DNA of 21,016 bases from Candidatus Tectimicrobiota bacterium. Lineage in GTDB: Bacteria > UBA8248 > JACPRG01. Shown one piece after another: positions 1 through 7,515 of the stretch. The translations under genes were made by a program, and so were the position numbers. Where the stretch lies: the NCBI GenBank assembly GCA_016190025.1, contig JACPRG010000024.1, forward strand, positions 1-21,016, written 5' to 3'. The notes below the pieces were generated by a model that did no database searches, was not told the DNA's origin, and saw only the letters and a list, made by a program, of their open reading frames with translations. Each line of letters opens with the position of its first letter. Positions within the stretch are counted from its first letter, which is position 1.

Positions 1-138
1 CACTTCAAGGGAGTCTTTCAAGAATGGGGGGCGGAGGGGAAAGAGTTTAAAATCGAATTCTATTGGAAAGAATTTGCTAAATCAATGTGGAAAAATTGGA
101 TTCAGAATATTCCAACTAATAAAGTGCGCTTTACGTAA
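1..138 (+). CDS. 3' end of an unrecognised AT-rich gene (partial)
   Basis: The first frame is open from the left edge to a TAA at 136-138, giving 45 C-terminal residues that begin HFKGVFQEWG and end TNKVRFT. The piece is rich in Lys, Phe, Trp and Asn and uses A/T-ending codons, unlike the GC-rich codon use of every later gene. I recognise no domain. The composition change suggests recently acquired DNA or the edge of an island, which is inference. It could also be a chance open frame, because 45 codons in AT-rich DNA is only mild evidence. The gene continues to the left of the window. Confidence 0.4.
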   Translation, partial: HFKGVFQEWGAEGKEFKIEFYWKEFAKSMWKNWIQNIPTNKVRFT

Positions 139-164
139 CGTTCAACGCAATCGGAACGCTAAGG

Positions 165-914
165 ATGATCGAAGTAGACTGGGAAGAGCGCGAGTACGGC
201 CATAAGGCGAAGATCGGCCTCATCGTCCCGGCCAACAACAACGTCATCGAGCCGGAGCTCTGGAGGGTGGCCCCGCCGGGCGTGGCCTTCTACGCCACGC
301 GCCTCCCCGTGGAGGGGATGATGAGCGATGCGCTTTTCCGCCGCATGGAGGAGGAATCGGACCGGGCCGTGCGGGAGCTGGCGACCACCCGCGTCCACGC
401 CCTGGCCTTCTGCGACATGGGGATCGCCCTGGTCATGGAGGAGGGCTGGGGGGAGAGGCGCGTGGCGCGCATCCGGGAGCTCTGCGGCCTCCCCGCCACG
501 ACCGGGGCGCTGGCCATGCTGGACGCCCTCAAGGCCCTGGGCGTCTCGCGGATCGGCGTCGCGACGCCCTACCCGGAGCCGCTGCACCGCCGGGCCGGGC
601 CTTTTTTCGGGCGATACGGTTTTTCCTGCGTCGCGGACGCCAACGTCGAGATCCCCGACCCCGCCCAGGTGGGGAAGTTCCCGCCCTCGCGCGTGCGCGA
701 GCTCATCAGAAGCGCCGACCGCCCGCGGGCCGAGGCCCTTCTCCTTCTGGCGACGGACATCCGCTCCCTGGAGGTGATTCAGCCGCTGGAGGAGGAGCTG
801 GGCAAGCCGGTCCTCAGCACCAATTCCTGCCTGATGTGGAAGGCGCTCCGCCTGGCGGGGGTGGAGGAGCCCGTCGAGGGGTGCGGCCGTCTGCTCTCCC
901 GAGGCCGCGCCTAG
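165..914 (+). CDS. maleate isomerase / Asp-Glu racemase family protein
   Basis: The 249-residue protein has the fold signature of the maleate cis-trans isomerase / arylmalonate decarboxylase branch of the Asp/Glu racemase superfamily. It has an N-terminal KIGLIVPANNNVIEPE block (about residues 17-31) and a first catalytic-position Cys at 83 in ALAFCDMG. A GVATPY segment (131-136) follows, and a second Cys at 222 lies in LSTNSCLMWKALR, the place where relatives carry the second catalytic Cys. Both cysteines being present argues for a racemase or isomerase rather than the single-Cys decarboxylase type. Known family members act on maleate, hydantoins or aryl-malonates in the cytosol, and the substrate here cannot be read from sequence. 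The ATG at 165 has only a weak Shine-Dalgarno match. No partner gene is adjacent on the same strand, and the next gene is convergent. Confidence 0.75.
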   Translation: MIEVDWEEREYGHKAKIGLIVPANNNVIEPELWRVAPPGVAFYATRLPVEGMMSDALFRRMEEESDRAVRELATTRVHALAFCDMGIALVMEEGWGERRVARIRELCGLPATTGALAMLDALKALGVSRIGVATPYPEPLHRRAGPFFGRYGFSCVADANVEIPDPAQVGKFPPSRVRELIRSADRPRAEALLLLATDIRSLEVIQPLEEELGKPVLSTNSCLMWKALRLAGVEEPVEGCGRLLSRGRA

Positions 915-935
915 CCGCCGTGCGAATTTTTCCCA

Positions 936-969
936 CGAGGGGGGCCTTTTTGAAGGCCGGCCCCCCTCG
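936..969. terminator. perfect 11-bp hairpin after the racemase-family gene
   Basis: CGAGGGGGGCC at 936-946 pairs exactly with 959-969, leaving a 12-nt loop. A T-run (984-988) follows 14 bases after the stem instead of directly, so this is not a textbook intrinsic terminator. A second perfect hairpin, CTCGCGG-gtg-CCGCGAG, lies at 989-1005. The pair sits between two convergent genes and probably ends transcription or protects 3' ends from both sides. Confidence 0.5.
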
Positions 970-1082
970 ACCCCCCGGAAAACTTTTTCTCGCGGGTGCC
1001 GCGAGAGACGGCTGATCCGGCTGAACGCACGTCAAGCCGACCCAGAGCCTCGGCGAACAAAAGTTTTGCAGGGGAGATCCCC

Positions 1083-2039
1083 TCAGAGAGGCTTGTCCGG
1101 GGAGTGGAGCAGTCCGGAGACGGTCGGCAGGGTCAGCGGAGCGGGCTGAGGCGGCCCCGGCCTTCCGGGCGAGGGCGGCCGGTCCCGGGTCAACGCCTTT
1201 TGAGAAATCTCCCGGGAGCGCAGCAGGCCCCGCACGTCGCCGAACAGGATCGCCTTTCTGACGAGGACCCGGGACGGCACGTTGTCCTCGCGGACGTGGA
1301 ACCGGATGTCCCCCACCCGCTGGCCGAACAGGTCCTTGGGGACCGAGATGGCGACCATCATCCGCGAGACGCCGTCTCTTTCCACCTTCCGGTCGCCGAC
1401 CTTCACGGTGAAGTACTGCGGTTCCCCCCGGCGCTCCTTGAACCAGTTCCGGGTGGGCAGGGAGAGGACCCGGATCTCCTTTCCCGGCCGGATCGGCCCG
1501 TAGACGCCCCGGCGGAGGTTGGAGAAGGCCGAGATGAAGTCCTCGTACACGGCGCCCTCCGGGATGGGGTGGCTCTTGGCCTCGGTCTCCGCCTCATCGC
1601 CGTTGACTTCCGCCGATTTCCACCGCATCAAGCCCGCCTTGTAATCCAGGACGGTCGCGCTGGTGCTGTGGTAGCCCCACGTGCGGACTTCCCTGTGGAA
1701 CTCGACCGGGATGAGCTTGCCGCCGGGGGAGAGCCGCATCAGGGAGCGGTACGTGTCCTGGCGGTAAAAGCTGACGAGGCCGATCACCCCTTTCGTCCGG
1801 GCCGAGACGACTCCCTCAAAGAGGCCGCGGTCGGGGAGGTACTTCATCACCAGGGAGCCGACCGCCGCGCTCTGGAAAATCAGGAAGCTGATGTCGTAAA
1901 CGAGCCTCTCCTCCTCGGGCGGCGGGATGGGCTTCAGCGTTTGGGCGGCCGCCGGACCGGCCGAAAGCGCCGCGGCCGCGAGGATCCATCCGGCGAGAGA
2001 GACGGCTGCGAAGGACCTTCTTGCTCTTCTGTTTCGCAT
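1083..2039 (-). CDS. secreted DUF3108-like protein
   Basis: From the ATG at 2039 the protein has 318 residues. A typical Sec signal peptide comes first: basic MRNRRARRSF, a hydrophobic core to about residue 27, then AGPAAAQ. The mature part begins with an ERLVYDISFLIFQSAAVGSL block, the hallmark of DUF3108, a family of exported or outer-envelope beta-rich proteins of unknown function. The C-terminal 30 residues or so are Pro-rich and probably disordered. I chose 2039 over the in-frame ATG at 2081 because AGGA lies 8 bases upstream and because the shorter form starts with a clean signal peptide. It converges on the racemase-family gene. The family name rests on recognition of the N-terminal motif and general layout, not on a search. 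Confidence 0.65.
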   Translation of the reverse strand: MRNRRARRSFAAVSLAGWILAAAALSAGPAAAQTLKPIPPPEEERLVYDISFLIFQSAAVGSLVMKYLPDRGLFEGVVSARTKGVIGLVSFYRQDTYRSLMRLSPGGKLIPVEFHREVRTWGYHSTSATVLDYKAGLMRWKSAEVNGDEAETEAKSHPIPEGAVYEDFISAFSNLRRGVYGPIRPGKEIRVLSLPTRNWFKERRGEPQYFTVKVGDRKVERDGVSRMMVAISVPKDLFGQRVGDIRFHVREDNVPSRVLVRKAILFGDVRGLLRSREISQKALTRDRPPSPGRPGPPQPAPLTLPTVSGLLHSPDKPL

Positions 2040-2275
2040 CGAGTCATCCTGAAAAACCGGCGATTTCTTTGTCATGGTCATTTAGACTGGCGATAAGCCG
2101 GAAAGGATTCTTCCGCTAGATGTGCGTCTCGGCCTTTCTTCGCAAGAAAAGGGGAGTCGCGCGCCGCGTCCGGCGGACTCGGAGGGACGCCCTCCCCCTT
2201 TCTTATCGGCACGCAATCCCGATTCTTAAATCAATCGGAGGGTGGAACGGCGGCGTCGCGGGGGGGCCTTTTCGC

Positions 2276-2851
2276 CTACTTGATCTCCTTCAGGAACTTG
2301 CGGGCCTCGTCGGCGACGTCGGTGGAGGGGGAGAGGGAGATGGCTCGTTCCCAGGCCGAGCGGGCCTCGGGGTGAAGCCCCAGCCGGTAGGCGACGAACC
2401 CCAGGGAAAGGAAAATCCGCTGATACGGAGGCGAGATCTGCGAGCCCCGCCGGAGTGCGTCGAGGGCCTCCCGGCTCCGTCCCGTGTAATGAAGCGCCAG
2501 TCCCAGATCGTTCCACGTGTCCGCGTCCTTGGGATTGGCCTCCAGGGCCTTCCGGTAGAAGGGGATGGCCTCTTCGTAGCGGCCCTGTCCGAAGAGGACG
2601 TCTCCCTGCCTCGCCGGGTCTTCCGGGGTCGGGCTTGTCGGGAAAGGGCCGGGGAAGACGCCCTGCGGAAGCGCGCCCGGGGGAGGCGTAACGCCCGGCG
2701 GCCCCGCTCCGGGCGGGGTGGGCGTCACACTCGCCGGAGGAGGAAGGGGCTCGCGGGTCGCCTTCCTTTCCCACCAGTCGGCCGCCAGGTATCCCGTCCC
2801 GAAGGCCACAAGCAATCCAGTGATAAGGAACAGCCTCTGACGCGGTGTCAT
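2276..2851 (-). CDS. membrane-anchored TPR protein
   Basis: The protein has 191 residues. A single N-terminal hydrophobic helix (about 7-24) is followed by WWERK, then a Pro/Gly-rich linker (34-78) and three consecutive tetratricopeptide repeats (about 79-107, 111-141 and 143-175). The repeats carry the usual small/large residue pattern, for example GRYEEAIPFYRKALEANP. TPR domains hold protein partners, and the anchor and linker would place this one on the periplasmic face of the inner membrane. The ATG at 2851 has AGGTG 7 bases upstream. Only 33 bases separate it from the stop codon of the upstream DUF6282-like gene on the same strand, so the two are probably cotranscribed. No partner can be named. 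Confidence 0.75.
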   Translation of the reverse strand: MTPRQRLFLITGLLVAFGTGYLAADWWERKATREPLPPPASVTPTPPGAGPPGVTPPPGALPQGVFPGPFPTSPTPEDPARQGDVLFGQGRYEEAIPFYRKALEANPKDADTWNDLGLALHYTGRSREALDALRRGSQISPPYQRIFLSLGFVAYRLGLHPEARSAWERAISLSPSTDVADEARKFLKEIK

Positions 2852-2884
2852 TTCGTCACCTCTGCTCCAAAGGCGGAGCCCCCA

Positions 2885-3868
2885 CTATGTCAGCCCGAGG
2901 ATCCGCTTCGGGTTGGTCACGATCATCGTCCGGATGTCCTTCTCCGGGATTCCTTTCTCGTACAGGCACTGGGCGAAGACCCGGAGGCCCTCCTGGGGCA
3001 TGGGGTTGTGCCGCTGGCCGAGGTCGCTCATCAGGATGCTGTTCCGGGGGCCGACCTCCCGGACGGCGGCGGCCATTTTGTCGATGCTGGCGTACCCCCA
3101 CATGGGCGAGACGGTGCAGTACCCCCACTCGGCGACGGCCCCCAGGCGCACCATCTCCTTGACGAAGCCGACGTCCGCGCCGGGGACCTTGAAAAAGGGG
3201 TGGGTCAGGAGCATCTTCTTCACCCCCATCTCCCTGGCCCCTTTGAAGAGGACGCGGATCTCCCTCGGGTGGAGATGGCACGAGGCGAGGGCCGCGTCGT
3301 ATTGGGCGGCCACCGAGAGGACGTCCAGCGCTTCGGGCTTGAGCCTTCCCTTCTCGTCCACCGGAGAGATCCCCCCGTATCCCCCCCGGACGGCCCCGAG
3401 ACCGGTCGAGACGACCGGCCGGGAAGCGGCTTTTTTCGCCCGCGCGTCCGGGCCCTTGCCGCCGGGTTCCTTCTTGCCCGTCAGGCCGCCCTTTTGGACG
3501 TCGTACTGGCCTCGCGTCCCGTGGGCGGCGGCGTGGTTCTCGGCGTCGATGGTGGGCATCCAGACGATCTTGCCGCCCAGCTTGCAGGCCGCCTCGGCGG
3601 CCGCCGCGTTGAGCCCCCCCACGTAGTAGTTGAGGACGATCCCGCCGTACACCTCGATTCCTTCCATGGAGCGTGTGACGTCCTGGGCGCGCGAGACGGT
3701 GCTCTCGTGGTGGCACTTGATGACGATGGCCCTCATCCTCTCCCCCTTGGCGCCTTCGGCCACTCCCCGGTCGTCGGTGATGCGGTCGAACAGGCAGGGA
3801 TGAGGATGCATGTGAATGTCGATGGCCCCTTCCAGGGAGATGCAGTTTTTCGGTTGAAACGTGGACAC
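2885..3868 (-). CDS. DUF6282-like metal-dependent hydrolase
   Basis: The chosen GTG start at 3868 gives 327 residues and has a strong AGAGGAG site 7 bases upstream. An in-frame ATG at 3910 lacks a ribosome-binding site. Metal-site motifs of an amidohydrolase or PHP-like barrel appear in order: DIHMHPH (17-23), KCHHES (51-56), SCHLH (196-200), LTHP (221-224) and SDLGQ (281-285). This pattern matches the DUF6282 family, which is annotated only as PHP-like or amidohydrolase-related and has no established substrate. Residues 125-150 are a Lys/Gly-rich insertion, probably a surface loop. The gene leads a small operon with the TPR gene and is divergent from the GAF gene. The hydrolase assignment is well supported by the histidines; the substrate is unknown. 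Confidence 0.7.
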   Translation of the reverse strand: MSTFQPKNCISLEGAIDIHMHPHPCLFDRITDDRGVAEGAKGERMRAIVIKCHHESTVSRAQDVTRSMEGIEVYGGIVLNYYVGGLNAAAAEAACKLGGKIVWMPTIDAENHAAAHGTRGQYDVQKGGLTGKKEPGGKGPDARAKKAASRPVVSTGLGAVRGGYGGISPVDEKGRLKPEALDVLSVAAQYDAALASCHLHPREIRVLFKGAREMGVKKMLLTHPFFKVPGADVGFVKEMVRLGAVAEWGYCTVSPMWGYASIDKMAAAVREVGPRNSILMSDLGQRHNPMPQEGLRVFAQCLYEKGIPEKDIRTMIVTNPKRILGLT

Positions 3869-3928
3869 AGTCCGGCTCCTCTGTTTCCGCGGTGGAGGGT
3901 CGCGGGGCATCCATGAACCCGTCCCCAG

Positions 3929-3958
3929 ATTCTAGCGCATCGGGGAGGAAAATCTCAG
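3929..3958 (-). promoter_or_regulatory. putative sigma-70 promoter of the DUF6282-TPR operon
   Basis: On the minus strand CTGAGA (3953-3958) and TAGAAT (3929-3934) are separated by 18 bases. Transcription would start near 3922, leaving a leader of about 54 bases before the GTG at 3868. The -10 box is good and the -35 box is 4/6. Confidence 0.4.
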
Positions 3959-4009
3959 GGCCTGTCCCGGGCGGACTCCCGGGGGCGCCCCGTCCGTCGG
4001 TGGAAGCGA

Positions 4010-4047
4010 TTTTTCCCTCTCCGTCGAATCGAACGAGGACATCCCCC
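4010..4047 (+). repeat. upstream promoter element, copy 1
   Basis: This stretch matches 18511-18548 without gaps at 32 of 38 positions, including an identical 15-mer CCCTCTCCGTCGAAT (4015-4029) and a GGACAT box (4037-4042). It ends 15 bases before the -35 box of the GAF-gene promoter, the same spacing as in the second copy. It may be a regulator-binding site or part of a dispersed repeat. Confidence 0.6.
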
Positions 4048-4062
4048 CGGTCTTGTCGTCAG

Positions 4063-4091
4063 TTGACAGGATTTCGGGTGGGTGCTATCCT
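4063..4091 (+). promoter_or_regulatory. sigma-70 promoter of the GAF gene
   Basis: A consensus TTGACA (4063-4068), a 17-base spacer and TATCCT (4086-4091) are present. The start would be near 4098, giving a leader of about 59 bases. This excludes the in-frame GTG at 4082 as the start codon of the GAF protein. Confidence 0.75.
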
Positions 4092-4156
4092 ATATAAAAG
4101 AAGAGGCAGGGGCGGTTCCAGGCTTGGGGCGATCCCCAGAAGGAGGGGGGAAGGCG

Positions 4157-4834
4157 ATGAAACTGAGCGAAGGCTACTTCCACACCTTTCGGGAAATCAG
4201 CCGGATCCTGACTTCCACCCTCGACATCTCCGAGGTCACCCACCTCATCGCCCGGTTAACCGCCCAGGCGGCGCGCGTGAAAGGTTGCTCCATTCTTCTG
4301 CTCAAAGAGAAGGAAAAGCGTCTGGAGCTCATCGCGAGCCACGGGCTGAGCGGGCGTTACCTCCAAAAAGGCCCCCTGGCCGCGGACCGGAGCCTGACGG
4401 AGTGCCTGCGGGGCAAAGTGGTCCGCGTCCACGATGTGCGGACGGACTTTCGGGTTCAATACCCTGCGGAGGCCGAGGCCGAGGGGATCGCCTCCATGCT
4501 CTCCGCGCCCATGATCCTGCGGGACCGCGTGATCGGGGTGCTCCGCTTGTACGCTCAGACGCCCCGCGACTTCCCCGAGGAAGAGGTGGAGTTCGCTTCC
4601 GCGCTGGCCGAGTTGGGGGCGATCGCCCTGGAGAACGCCCGCCTCTACAGCCAGCTGCGGGACCAGCACGAGAACCTGGTGGTGGACTTCAACGCCTGGT
4701 TCGAGGCGGGGGTCGGCGTCCTCGAGGCCGTATTGCCCGGACCGGAGGCGGAAAAATGGAGGGCGAAAAAGTCCAAGGGCGCGGGGCCGATGGGGGGCAT
4801 TGAAGCCGTGGGAGGTTCCCCCGGCCGGATGTGA
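4157..4834 (+). CDS. stand-alone GAF-domain protein
   Basis: The protein has 225 residues from the ATG at 4157, which is preceded by a GGAGG-rich Shine-Dalgarno stretch. Residues 5-35 form an amphipathic helix (FHTFREISRILTSTLDISEVTHLI), the usual lead-in to a GAF sensor domain. The GAF core spans about 36-165, with GCSILLLKEKEKRLELIASHGL, SMLSAPMILRDRVIGVLRLYA and a closing ALENARLYSQL helix. No kinase, cyclase, EAL/GGDEF or DNA-binding domain follows, only a short helical and Gly-rich tail. GAF domains bind small ligands such as cyclic nucleotides, haem or metabolites, and the ligand here cannot be inferred. It has its own promoter and terminator. Its promoter shares an upstream element with the korAB promoter, so the two may be coregulated. 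Confidence 0.8.
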   Translation: MKLSEGYFHTFREISRILTSTLDISEVTHLIARLTAQAARVKGCSILLLKEKEKRLELIASHGLSGRYLQKGPLAADRSLTECLRGKVVRVHDVRTDFRVQYPAEAEAEGIASMLSAPMILRDRVIGVLRLYAQTPRDFPEEEVEFASALAELGAIALENARLYSQLRDQHENLVVDFNAWFEAGVGVLEAVLPGPEAEKWRAKKSKGAGPMGGIEAVGGSPGRM

Positions 4835-4879
4835 AGTTCAACGGGCGCGGCGGCGTGTGTGGAAGGGGGACCGAGCGGG

Positions 4880-4912
4880 CGGGAGGATGGCTCCATCCCT
4901 CCCGTTTCTGTT
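4880..4912 (+). terminator. intrinsic terminator of the GAF gene
   Basis: CGGGAGGATG (4880-4889) pairs with 4894-4904 across a GCTC loop, with one bulged C, giving a 10-bp stem. It is followed directly by TTTCTGTT (4905-4912). It lies about 45 bases after the stop codon. Confidence 0.7.
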
Positions 4913-5007
4913 CTCCCGGATTTTTTGTCGCATCCGCGACCCGCCTCCCGTCCGCATGACCCGGCTCGCGACCCATCCTCCTCGGCGGCGGCATGACAGG
5001 CCCCCCC

Positions 5008-5871
5008 TCATTTCCCTCTTCCCTCTCCTAACCTGTCCGACAGCCTTGCGAACTCCTCCAGGCTGAGCGTCTCCGCCCGGCGGACGGGGTCGATCCCGCA
5101 GTCGGCCAGCGCGCGCTCGACGCACCCGGCGTCCCCTTCTTCCTGGAACCGGGCCTTCAAGTTGTTGAAAAGGGTTTTCCGTCTCTGGGCGAAGGCGGCG
5201 CGGACGACGCGCTCGAAAAAGCCCGGGTCGCGCAGCGGGACCCGGGGATGGCTCTGGGGAAGGAGGCGCAGGACGGCGGAGGCGACTTTCGGGGCGGGGT
5301 GGAACGCCTTCGGGCCGACCTCGAAGCCCGGCTCCACGCGGCACCAGAGCTGAACGGCCAGGGAGAGCGTCCCGTAGGCCTTGGAGCCGGGGGGGGTGGC
5401 GATGCGCTCGGCCACCTCCTTTTGGACCATCGCCACGATGTCCCGGACGCGCTCCCGGAAGCCGATCAGGCGGAGGAGGATCGCCGTCGCCGCGTAATAC
5501 GGAAGGTTGCCGACCGCGCGGATCGGGGGGAGGGAGACCTCCCCCCCCGAAGTCTCGGGGGCCGCGACGGCGGAGAAATCGAAGGTCAGGGCGTCCGCCT
5601 CGATGACCGAGACGTGGGGCGAGCGGGAGAACTCGCGGCGGAGCCCGGCGGCCAGGGCCGGGTCGAGCTCCAGGGCCAGGAGGCGGCCCTCCGGCTCCAG
5701 CGCGCGGGCCAGCCTCCGCGTCAGCCCGCCCCGCCCGGCGCCGATCTCCACGACGAGGTCTCCCTTTTGGGGGTGGAAGAAATCGACGATCCGGTCCAGG
5801 ACCCGGGGGTCGCGCAGGAAGTGCTGGCCCAGGCGGGCCCTCGTCCGCCTCGGCCGGGGGGCTTTTCTCAT
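5008..5871 (-). CDS. rsmA: 16S rRNA (adenine1518-N6/adenine1519-N6)-dimethyltransferase
   Basis: The 287-residue protein carries all RsmA (KsgA) signatures: RARLGQHFL at 11-19, the SAM-binding EIGAGRGGLT at 42-51, the acidic LELD at 67-70, the catalytic NLPYY at 122-126 and FHPAPKVASAV in the C-terminal half. RsmA dimethylates two adjacent adenosines in helix 45 of 16S rRNA late in small-subunit assembly and acts as a checkpoint. A short extra loop of about 15 residues lies before the NLPYY strand. The start codon overlaps the pdxA stop in an ATGA (5868-5871), so its translation is probably coupled to pdxA. The pdxA-rsmA pair is also found in enterobacteria. Confidence 0.95.
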   Translation of the reverse strand: MRKAPRPRRTRARLGQHFLRDPRVLDRIVDFFHPQKGDLVVEIGAGRGGLTRRLARALEPEGRLLALELDPALAAGLRREFSRSPHVSVIEADALTFDFSAVAAPETSGGEVSLPPIRAVGNLPYYAATAILLRLIGFRERVRDIVAMVQKEVAERIATPPGSKAYGTLSLAVQLWCRVEPGFEVGPKAFHPAPKVASAVLRLLPQSHPRVPLRDPGFFERVVRAAFAQRRKTLFNNLKARFQEEGDAGCVERALADCGIDPVRRAETLSLEEFARLSDRLGEGRGK

Positions 5872-6941
5872 GGGCGCGGTTTGTCCCGCCGGCCGATCGC
5901 TGATTTCCGCGCGTCCGCACGCCGGGCCGCCAGCCGGGAGGCCAGCCGGATGGCCTCGATGAGGCTCCCGGGGTCCGCTCCGCCCCGCCCGGCGATGTCA
6001 TAGGCGGTCCCGTGGTCGGGGGAGGTTCGGGGGAAGGGGAGGCCCAGGGTGACGTTCACCGCCCGTCCCCGCCCCAGCAGCTTGGCCGCGATAAGCCCCT
6101 GGTCGTGATACATGGAGACGACGGCGTCCCATCCTCTCCCGCCCCGGGCGAAGAGCCCGTCGGCGGGGAAGGGCCCCTCGGCCAGGATCCCTTCCTCCCG
6201 CGCCGCGGCGATGGCGGGGGCGATCTCCCGCCCCTCTTCCGGGCCGAGCCGGCCGCCTTCGCCCGCGTGGGGGTTCAGGCCGGTGACGGCGATGCGGGGG
6301 CGGCGCCTCCCCTCCCCCTCGCGGAGCCAGCGGTCCACCACCCGCAGGGTCCGCAGGACGGCCGGACGCCGGATGGCCCGGGCGACCTCTCGCAAGGGGA
6401 GGTGCGCCGTCACCAAGGCCACGCGGAGCCTTCCCGCGAAGAAGGTCATGGCGTATTCCTTCGTCCCGGTGAGGTCCGCCAGGGCCTCCGTGTGGCCGGG
6501 ATAGCTGAGCCCCGCCATTTCCCAGGCCTTTTTGGAGATGGGCGCCGTCACCAGGGCGTCCGCCTCCCCGGCCAGGACCAGGCGGACGGCCGCTTCCACG
6601 CACCGGTAGGAGATGCGCCCGGAGGCCGCCGAGGGGCTCCCCCACGGGATCTCCCGCGGGCCGGCCCCCGACTGCTGCTTTCGGGGGCCGGGCGCCCTCA
6701 CCTCGCGGAGTTCCAGGGCCTTGAGCCAGTCCCGGGCCTTGCGGCCTTCCGCCCTCTCCAGGACGCGCGCGGCCCTCTCCAGGGTCTCCCGGTTCCCGAC
6801 GACCATCAGCCGACAGAGGGGAGTCAGGGCGGGATCGGCGGCGGCTCGCAGGACGATCTCGGGTCCGATCCCGGCGGGGTCCCCCAGCGTGAGGGCGAGG
6901 GTCGGCGGATGAGAGCGGCCTTTCCGGGCGGGCATGGTCAT
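5868..6941 (-). CDS. pdxA: 4-hydroxythreonine-4-phosphate dehydrogenase
   Basis: PdxA oxidises 4-phosphohydroxy-L-threonine with NAD to a product that condenses with deoxyxylulose phosphate in pyridoxal phosphate synthesis. The 357-residue protein shows LTLGDPAGIGPE (18-29) and the substrate-binding GHTEAL (149-154). The three expected metal-ligand histidines are at 180 (AHLPL), 225 (NPHAGEGG) and 279 (YHDQG). PRTSPDHGTAYD (304-315) is near the end. It is about 25 residues longer than the usual 330, largely through a Gly/Pro/Arg-rich insertion around residues 82-108. The ATG at 6941 (or the one at 6935) follows GGGGAG. It is the first gene of a pdxA-rsmA operon and shows that this organism uses the deoxyxylulose-phosphate-dependent vitamin B6 route. 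Confidence 0.93.
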   Translation of the reverse strand: MTMPARKGRSHPPTLALTLGDPAGIGPEIVLRAAADPALTPLCRLMVVGNRETLERAARVLERAEGRKARDWLKALELREVRAPGPRKQQSGAGPREIPWGSPSAASGRISYRCVEAAVRLVLAGEADALVTAPISKKAWEMAGLSYPGHTEALADLTGTKEYAMTFFAGRLRVALVTAHLPLREVARAIRRPAVLRTLRVVDRWLREGEGRRRPRIAVTGLNPHAGEGGRLGPEEGREIAPAIAAAREEGILAEGPFPADGLFARGGRGWDAVVSMYHDQGLIAAKLLGRGRAVNVTLGLPFPRTSPDHGTAYDIAGRGGADPGSLIEAIRLASRLAARRADARKSAIGRRDKPRP

Positions 6942-6955
6942 TGGGCTCCCCGGGC

Positions 6956-6964
6956 ATCATAGCA
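6956..6964 (-). promoter_or_regulatory. possible extended -10 promoter of pdxA-rsmA
   Basis: On the minus strand TGCTATGAT gives an extended -10 (TGn plus TATGAT). There is no convincing -35 box 17 bases upstream. The implied leader is only about 8 bases, which would leave little room for the Shine-Dalgarno site, so the call is weak. Confidence 0.3.
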
Positions 6965-7233
6965 CGGAGCGGACTCCTCCCTCCGAGCCCCTGGCACTCC
7001 ATCCCCTTTTGAGCGGTCTCTCGTGTATCTGAACTGATTCACCGCAGTCTCTCGCGCCGCGTCGGGCTGTGATCCCGCCTCCGGCGGACTTTCGAGAGGC
7101 GCGGTCTTTTCGCCCCCCGCCCGTTGTCCAAAAAATTGAATCTTCGCGGCCGCGCGGCGGTCTAAGAACCAGCAGCCGATAGACGGCGATTGAACGGGCG
7201 GTTCCAATTCCCAGGATGGAGGTTTGAAGTCTC

Positions 7234-7479
7234 ATGCGAAAAATCATTGTCCCGGCCGGCGTGCTGGCCGGCATGGCCTTGGCGGTTTCTCTGATCGTGT
7301 CGGCGGCGCCCAAGCAAGACACCCAAGCGGCTTCCCGGGCGGCCGGGTCCGCGAATCCGTGCGCCGTGCGGCCGGCGAACCCGTGCGCCGTGCCGGAGGC
7401 GCGCCCTTCCGCGAAGCGCGCGCCGAACCCCTGCGCGCCCCCGGCGAACCCCTGCGCGGTTCCCCGGTCCTCGAAGTAA
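7234..7479 (+). CDS. small exported NPCA-repeat protein
   Basis: The 81-residue protein has a Sec-type signal peptide (MRKIIVPAGV with a hydrophobic core to about residue 23, then SAAP). The mature peptide of roughly 57 residues contains the motif NPCA four times, with cysteines at 43, 51, 67 and 74 in a Pro/Ala-rich chain. GGAGG lies 13 bases before the ATG. Four evenly used cysteines in an exported Pro-rich peptide suggest metal binding or disulfide cross-linking, but this is inference and I know of no established function. The DNA of the four motifs is also repetitive (variants of GAACCCSTGCGC), pointing to internal duplication. A membrane-protein gene follows 36 bases later on the same strand, so the two are probably one transcript. 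Confidence 0.6.
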   Translation: MRKIIVPAGVLAGMALAVSLIVSAAPKQDTQAASRAAGSANPCAVRPANPCAVPEARPSAKRAPNPCAPPANPCAVPRSSK

Positions 7480-7515
7480 ATCTCGAGTGGATAGACCGAG
7501 CGAAGGAGAGAGAAG

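Noticed and set aside
2120..3916. A 598-codon plus-strand open frame opposite the TPR and DUF6282-like genes
   Set aside because: It has no recognisable domain, no ribosome-binding site, and overlaps two minus-strand genes with clear motifs and signals.
4082..4156. Longer GTG start for the GAF protein at 4082
   Set aside because: It would lie inside the -10 region of a consensus promoter, and the ATG at 4157 has a far better ribosome-binding site.
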